Source: Leeuwenhoekiella sp044542075 (lineage in GTDB: Bacteria; Bacteroidota; Bacteroidia; Flavobacteriales; Flavobacteriaceae). From it: a DNA stretch of 64,000 nt. How positions within the stretch are numbered: the stretch's first letter is position 1; the number at the start of each line of letters is the position of its first letter. This document shows positions 63,201-64,000 of this stretch, piece by piece. Made by a program: the position numbers and the translations under genes. The notes beneath the pieces are model-generated. The model worked only from the letters and a program-made list of their open reading frames with translations. It made no database searches and was not told the origin of the DNA. Where the stretch lies: contig NZ_JBITTU010000003.1 in NCBI RefSeq assembly GCF_044542075.1, positions 1 through 64,000 on the forward strand, written 5' to 3'.

Positions 63201-63771
63201 TTTCTGGTAGGTCTTCTATCTCATCCTGAAGGTATTCTCCAAACTTTTTAAGTTGCTCTACCTGATAATTACCTTGAATATTCACATTAAGAATAGGTTG
63301 CTCTTCAGATAGGCTTAAGTCAAATACATTGGGTTCAACTTTAACGCCGTTTGAAACTGGCCAGTCTTCATTTGCTTTTTCAGAATCTACCTCATCTTTT
63401 ACTTCTTGTTTAGCACTTTCTACCGAAATATCATCTTCAAACTCTATAGTGATAAGCGCGTAGTTTTCTTGAGAGGTAGAGGTAATCTCTGTTACTCCCG
63501 AAACATTTTTTAGACGGTCTTCAAGAGGGTCTGTAATTAATTTTTCTACATCTTCAGCAGTGTTCCCTGGGTAAGGAGCAGATATGTAAATTTTAGTTTC
63601 ATTAATTTCAGGAAAAGCCTCCCGTGGCATAACATAATATGCGGTACCACCCATAACCAGAAGTAAAGCCATTATGACATAAATCACTGTGGGGTTATCT
63701 ATCGCCCAGCTTGACATGCCAAATTCTTTATCTACCTGATTTTTTTTCTTACTAATTTTCTTTTCGCTCAT
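60259..63771 (-). CDS. RND-family multidrug/cation efflux transporter (AcrB/MexB-like)
   Basis: A 1,170-residue RND pump with the usual twelve membrane segments and two large periplasmic loops. The motifs are PREAFPEINETKIYISAPYPG near the N-terminus, MLDVKKRSG, GLGMLVDNGIVVVENVYRLMDE (helix 4 with its charged residues) and the second-half GIISLAGIVVNNGVVLLDYTQ. It is longer than E. coli AcrB (1,049) because of an extra segment in the middle of the protein and a short charged tail. It exports drugs, detergents or other compounds with proton exchange. It begins 4 bp after the adaptor gene stop codon. Confidence 0.93.
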   Translation of the reverse strand: MSEKKISKKKNQVDKEFGMSSWAIDNPTVIYVIMALLLVMGGTAYYVMPREAFPEINETKIYISAPYPGNTAEDVEKLITDPLEDRLKNVSGVTEITSTSQENYALITIEFEDDISVESAKQEVKDEVDSEKANEDWPVSNGVKVEPNVFDLSLSEEQPILNVNIQGNYQVEQLKKFGEYLQDEIEDLPEIKEVSIRGAQDKEVEVAVDVTKMNAAQVSFDDILNTIRNGNMTMAAGNLINSGQRRTIRILGEIQKPSELENFIVKSQNGAVYLRDIASITFKEEDKTTYAREWGENVVMLDVKKRSGKNMVEAVEKINTILAEAQVNEFPPDVKITTANDQSEKTINQVNDLVNNIIFGIILVVGVLTFFLGFRNALFVGFAIPMSMFMSFMILNALGYTMNTMILFALIMGLGMLVDNGIVVVENVYRLMDEEGMSRIEAAKKGIGEIAFPIIISTLTTVAAFVPLGTWPGVMGQFMIYFPITLSVVLGSSLFVAIFINSMLVSKFMDVDQKILTKKQLIRLTLVLVPVGILILIFGGAIRGMGSVMIVTAIIFWLYKYSIKGAAEYFQNHTLVWLETKYKSFLTWALKGRKPSLLVISTFALLILVFIGFGASVGSQRTSIEFFPDNKPNQIIVYIEYPEGTDISKTNTIAKDIEKRVYAILNDERYLNGDFNFLVESAVSQVGEGAGNPQTDGGSAAEMPHRAKITATMREYKFRNGADSEELRTRVQSELTDAYPGVAISVEKDASGPAAGYPINIELEGTDYNELIATAENMRSFINSRNIPGIEELKIDVNRAKPAMQVIVDREKAGALGVASGQVGNQLRRALFGEKAGIYKEDGEDYDINVRFEEDDRYNTSALFDQNITFRDAATGVIKEIPVSAVATKKNTSSFSAIKHRDTKRVVTVYSGLAPGFVDATAVVTKIQAEMQSFTALPDSIHIDYTGQIEEQNKQMQFLMGAFFGGLALIFFILIFQFSSISKPTIIMIAIFLSFIGVFGGILITGASFVIMMTMMGIISLAGIVVNNGVVLLDYTQLLVDRRIVQLDLDDDALLPKNEVIDIVVESGRARLRPVLLTAITTVLGLIPLAIGINIDFFGLFSSFDAGFYIGGDNVIFWGPLAWSVIYGLIIATFLTLIIVPLLYLMVHKFKLRIHGKKNTDVETKTQEIE

Positions 63772-63775
63772 CTCC

Positions 63776-64000
63776 TTAATTATTTAGGATTCTAATCTCT
63801 TGATTATCCTGCACGCTACGTGCACCCTGAACGATGATTTCATCACCTGCCTTCAATCCTGTTAGAATTTCTATTTTATCTGCTTGTGCTTTTCCGGTCT
63901 CTATAATAACTCGTTTTGCAATTCTGTTATTCTCATCGCCTGTAGTTGCTACATAGACATATTGCTCACCTTCTGCGTTTTCAGAAATTACGCTAAGCGG
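63776..64000 (-). CDS. RND efflux periplasmic adaptor (HlyD/AcrA-like), C-terminal part only
   Basis: The last 74 codons of a gene that starts beyond the right edge. The sequence (YVYVATTGDENNRIAKRVI, ILTGLKAGDEIIVQGA) is the membrane-proximal end of membrane fusion proteins such as AcrA. The stop TAA lies 4 bp before the pump ATG, with AAGGAG as a ribosome-binding site overlapping it, so the two genes form one operon. Confidence 0.9.
   Translation of the reverse strand, partial: PLSVISENAEGEQYVYVATTGDENNRIAKRVIIETGKAQADKIEILTGLKAGDEIIVQGARSVQDNQEIRILNN

Overview
The window is chromosomal DNA of a member of the Bacteroidota, almost certainly a marine-type Flavobacteriaceae. The evidence is AT-rich sequence, a SusC/SusD pair, TonB-linked receptors with carboxypeptidase-regulatory-like N-termini, -7 promoter elements of the form TAnnTTTG, weak or absent Shine-Dalgarno sequences, many lipoproteins, and lineage-typical families (DUF2480, DUF3078, DUF3109, DUF2652, DUF5689). 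The genus cannot be fixed from the sequence alone. No rRNA, tRNA, CRISPR array, insertion sequence, prophage or integrase was seen.

Layout. 1-8321 (minus) is the first ~2,770 codons of a giant secreted protein with a signal peptide, MAM domain, Ig-like modules, cadherin-like tandem repeats and a very long thrombospondin-type-3 calcium-binding array; its C-terminus lies outside the window. 8.7-13.6 kb holds housekeeping genes: a GreA/GreB-type factor, a DUF2652 protein, a branched-chain amino acid carrier with a tiny translationally coupled gene, an alpha/beta hydrolase and thiL. 13.9-22.1 kb is a SUF iron-sulfur assembly operon: sufA-like, sufB, an MBL-fold lipoprotein, sufC, sufD, sufS, a META lipoprotein, sufE, a SufT-like DUF59 gene and DUF2480. 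A DUF3078 outer-membrane protein with its own promoter follows, and a perfect palindromic terminator separates it from convergent hflX.

24.5-31.9 kb looks like an extracellular nucleic-acid or phosphoester utilisation locus. Two paralogous endonuclease/exonuclease/phosphatase-fold proteins, one cytoplasmic and one secreted, flank a TonB-dependent receptor, a DUF5689/choice-of-anchor-J lipoprotein, a peptide deformylase with a lipoprotein-like signal and a DUF1456 protein. 32-46.4 kb carries membrane and maintenance genes: BrkB/YihY, HupE/UreJ, dCMP deaminase, S41 protease, MarC, DUF3109, a methionine-type aminotransferase, a FUSC-family protein, an ankyrin protein, a DEDDh exonuclease, a cNMP/CBS/DUF294 protein and tadA. 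46.5-49.7 kb has dxs and dgt facing each other.

49.8-64 kb is dominated by envelope transport: a TonB receptor with a beta-helix-like lipoprotein, aspS, a SusC/SusD pair without neighbouring glycosidases, and an RND efflux pump preceded by the end of its periplasmic adaptor gene.

The points most worth follow-up are the apparently exported peptide deformylase, the two lipoproteins embedded in the suf operon, the nuclease/TonB locus, the modular architecture and internal duplication of the giant surface protein, and an unlisted 53-codon basic gene overlapping the brnQ stop codon.
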